This document shows, piece after piece, positions 6,079 to 6,952 of a stretch of DNA of 6,952 nucleotides; position 1 is the stretch's first letter, and the number at the start of each line of letters is the position of its first letter. The translations under genes and the position numbers were made by a program. Below the pieces are notes generated by a model. The model had not been told where the DNA came from and did no database searches. It saw only the letters and a list, made by a program, of their open reading frames with translations. The stretch is from an uncultured Bacilli bacterium (GTDB taxonomy: Bacteria > Bacillota_I > Bacilli_A > RF39 > UBA660), in contig CALVKK010000056.1 in NCBI GenBank assembly GCA_944332645.1, positions 1-6,952 of the forward strand. Direction: 5' to 3'.

Positions 6079-6337
6079 AATAATTATAGTAAGTGCTGTT
6101 TGGTGCCCAGCATGTTTAATTATGCATCCTAGGTATGAAGAAATAAAAAAAATGTTTCCTAATTTTGAATATATTGATTATGATTATGATTTAGATGAAG
6201 AAGTAGTCGAACAATATAATATTGGAACAACTTTGCCAGTTTTAGTTGTATTAGATAATGGCAAAGAAATAAATAGAATTGTTGGCGAAAAAACAGTTGA
6301 ACAAATTGGTGAAGTTTTGAAAGGTTATTTAACATGA
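6068..6337 (+). CDS. Small cytosolic thioredoxin-like protein (WCPAC)
   Basis: This is a minimal thioredoxin-fold protein that probably passes electrons to protein disulfides or to the membrane protein encoded next. From TTG 6068 it is 89 aa, and from ATT 6074 it is 87 aa (reading MKIIIVSAVWCPAC). The ATG at 6047 would add seven unrelated residues lying upstream of the ribosome-binding site. It begins with a beta strand (KIIIVSAV), then the redox motif WCPAC, helix (MHPRYEEIKKMF), strand (FEYIDYDYDLD), helix (EEVVEQYNI) and TTLPVLVVLDNG with the cis-proline strand, ending in an amphipathic helix (EQIGEVLKGYL). There is no signal peptide, so it is cytosolic, and it is shorter than standard thioredoxin (about 105). 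It overlaps the deaminase stop and, by ATGA, the next start. The exact partner is inferred. Confidence 0.82.
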   Translation: MGIKIIIVSAVWCPACLIMHPRYEEIKKMFPNFEYIDYDYDLDEEVVEQYNIGTTLPVLVVLDNGKEINRIVGEKTVEQIGEVLKGYLT

Positions 6338-6952
6338 AAAAGTTTTTATTTACAATTTTAATTTTATTTAGTTTTATTCCTTTTGTTAAAGGCAAAGAGT
6401 TAAATGTCTACTTATTTTATTCAGATGTTTGTAGTACTTGTAAAGAAGAAATGGAATTTCTAGAAGAATATAGTAAGGGAAATGATTTTAATATTATTAC
6501 TTATGAAACGACTAGAAATCAAGAAAATGATGAATTATTGTCTAAAGTTAGAAAAGCATTAAATAATAATGATAAAACAGTGCCTTATACAGTCATTGGA
6601 ACAACAGGCATGACAGGATTTAATCAGACTGTAGAAAATCAAATTAAAACAGCAATCGATAAATACAAAGAAGAAGAATATGTCGATATTGTCAATGTAG
6701 TGGTTAATGATTTAAATGTTGATTATACAATTAATCCACCAGAGGGAAGTTTTAATATTCCTTTTTTGGGTGATGTTGATCCTAAGGATGCATCATTACC
6801 TTTGGTGGCAATTATATTAGGGTTCATCGATGGTTTTAACCCATGTGCAATGTGGGTTTTATTGTTTTTGCTATCAATTATTATAACGATGAAAGATCGC
6901 AAGAAAATGTGGGTGATTGGACTTACATTTTTAACAACTTCTGCTTTAGTCT
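6334..6952 (+). CDS. Exported thioredoxin-like domain fused to CcdA/DsbD-type membrane domain, 5' part (cut by right edge)
   Basis: The frame starts at ATG 6334, overlapping the previous stop as ATGA with AAAGG ten bases upstream, and is open to the window end (206 full codons). A clear signal peptide (MKKFLFTILILFSFIPFVKG, 1-20) precedes a thioredoxin-fold domain outside the membrane. That domain has CSTC (Cys33/Cys36) in a strand-turn-helix and VPYTVIG carrying the cis-proline. After a linker ending near 153, a membrane helix begins: LPLVAIILGFIDGFNPCAMW, with Asn169-Pro170-Cys171, the position of the first redox Cys in CcdA/DsbD. It continues into LLFLLSIIITMKDRKKMWVIG, and a second helix starts at the edge. 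The family normally carries a second membrane Cys further on, outside the window. The likely role is moving reducing power from cytosol to cell surface. The fusion of both domains in one chain is DsbD-like. Confidence 0.85.
   Translation, partial: MKKFLFTILILFSFIPFVKGKELNVYLFYSDVCSTCKEEMEFLEEYSKGNDFNIITYETTRNQENDELLSKVRKALNNNDKTVPYTVIGTTGMTGFNQTVENQIKTAIDKYKEEEYVDIVNVVVNDLNVDYTINPPEGSFNIPFLGDVDPKDASLPLVAIILGFIDGFNPCAMWVLLFLLSIIITMKDRKKMWVIGLTFLTTSALV

Noticed and set aside
6159..6395. Minus-strand frame across the thioredoxin and CcdA-like junction
   Set aside because: It spans two convincing plus-strand genes, and its low-complexity Leu/Asn/His content suggests a shadow.
1..6952. Mycoplasma-type code (TGA as Trp), suggested by the AT-rich, small-gene look
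   Set aside because: TGA terminates spoIIGA, the desulfurase and the thioredoxin gene exactly where the next gene overlaps, and Trp is encoded by TGG throughout.

Overview
This is an AT-rich (about 30% GC by eye) bacterial stretch with every gene on the + strand. It uses the standard bacterial code: TGA ends several genes and TGG encodes Trp, so a Mycoplasma-type code is excluded. The spoIIGA-sigE pair, the SEDS gene beside it, the AAGGGGTGAT-type ribosome-binding sites and the low GC point to a low-GC Firmicute of the Bacilli/Erysipelotrichia/RF39 kind. The lineage call is inference, not a measured placement.

Left part (1-2232). The C-terminal two thirds of a FtsW/SpoVE-type septal glycan polymerase runs in from the left edge. 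It is followed by spoIIGA, the membrane aspartic protease that activates pro-sigma-E, and sigE, the first mother-cell sporulation sigma factor. The intergenic gap holds a T13 run, a weak hairpin and a TATAAT that together resemble either a terminator or a long-spacer spoIIG-type promoter. SpoIIGA homology and the ribosome-binding site place its start at an ACG codon at 776. The sporulation sigma gene sigG, which follows sigE in Bacillus, is not next; topA is.

Middle part (2233-4480). topA (DNA topoisomerase I, three zinc ribbons) has its own near-consensus sigma-A promoter. Downstream is a 150-base gap. It holds a 63-bp imperfect inverted repeat that looks like a transposon-end relic or terminator, a 20-bp palindrome and an extended -10 promoter.

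Right part (4481-6952). A tightly packed probable operon encodes a cysteine desulfurase (IscS/NifS type), a dCMP deaminase-family enzyme (ComEB-like), a small cytosolic thioredoxin-like protein, and the start of an exported-thioredoxin/CcdA-like membrane fusion cut by the right edge. Each gene overlaps the next by a few bases. The last two look like two halves of a trans-membrane thiol relay: the cytosolic CxxC protein could reduce the membrane helix Cys, which reduces the extracellular CxxC domain.

No CRISPR array, RNA gene, phage gene or intact insertion sequence was seen. The most interesting signals are the non-AUG starts (ACG for spoIIGA, TTG or ATT for the thioredoxin-like gene), a substituted catalytic-loop aspartate in the SEDS protein, the spoIIG-like promoter geometry, and the two palindromic structures between topA and the desulfurase gene.
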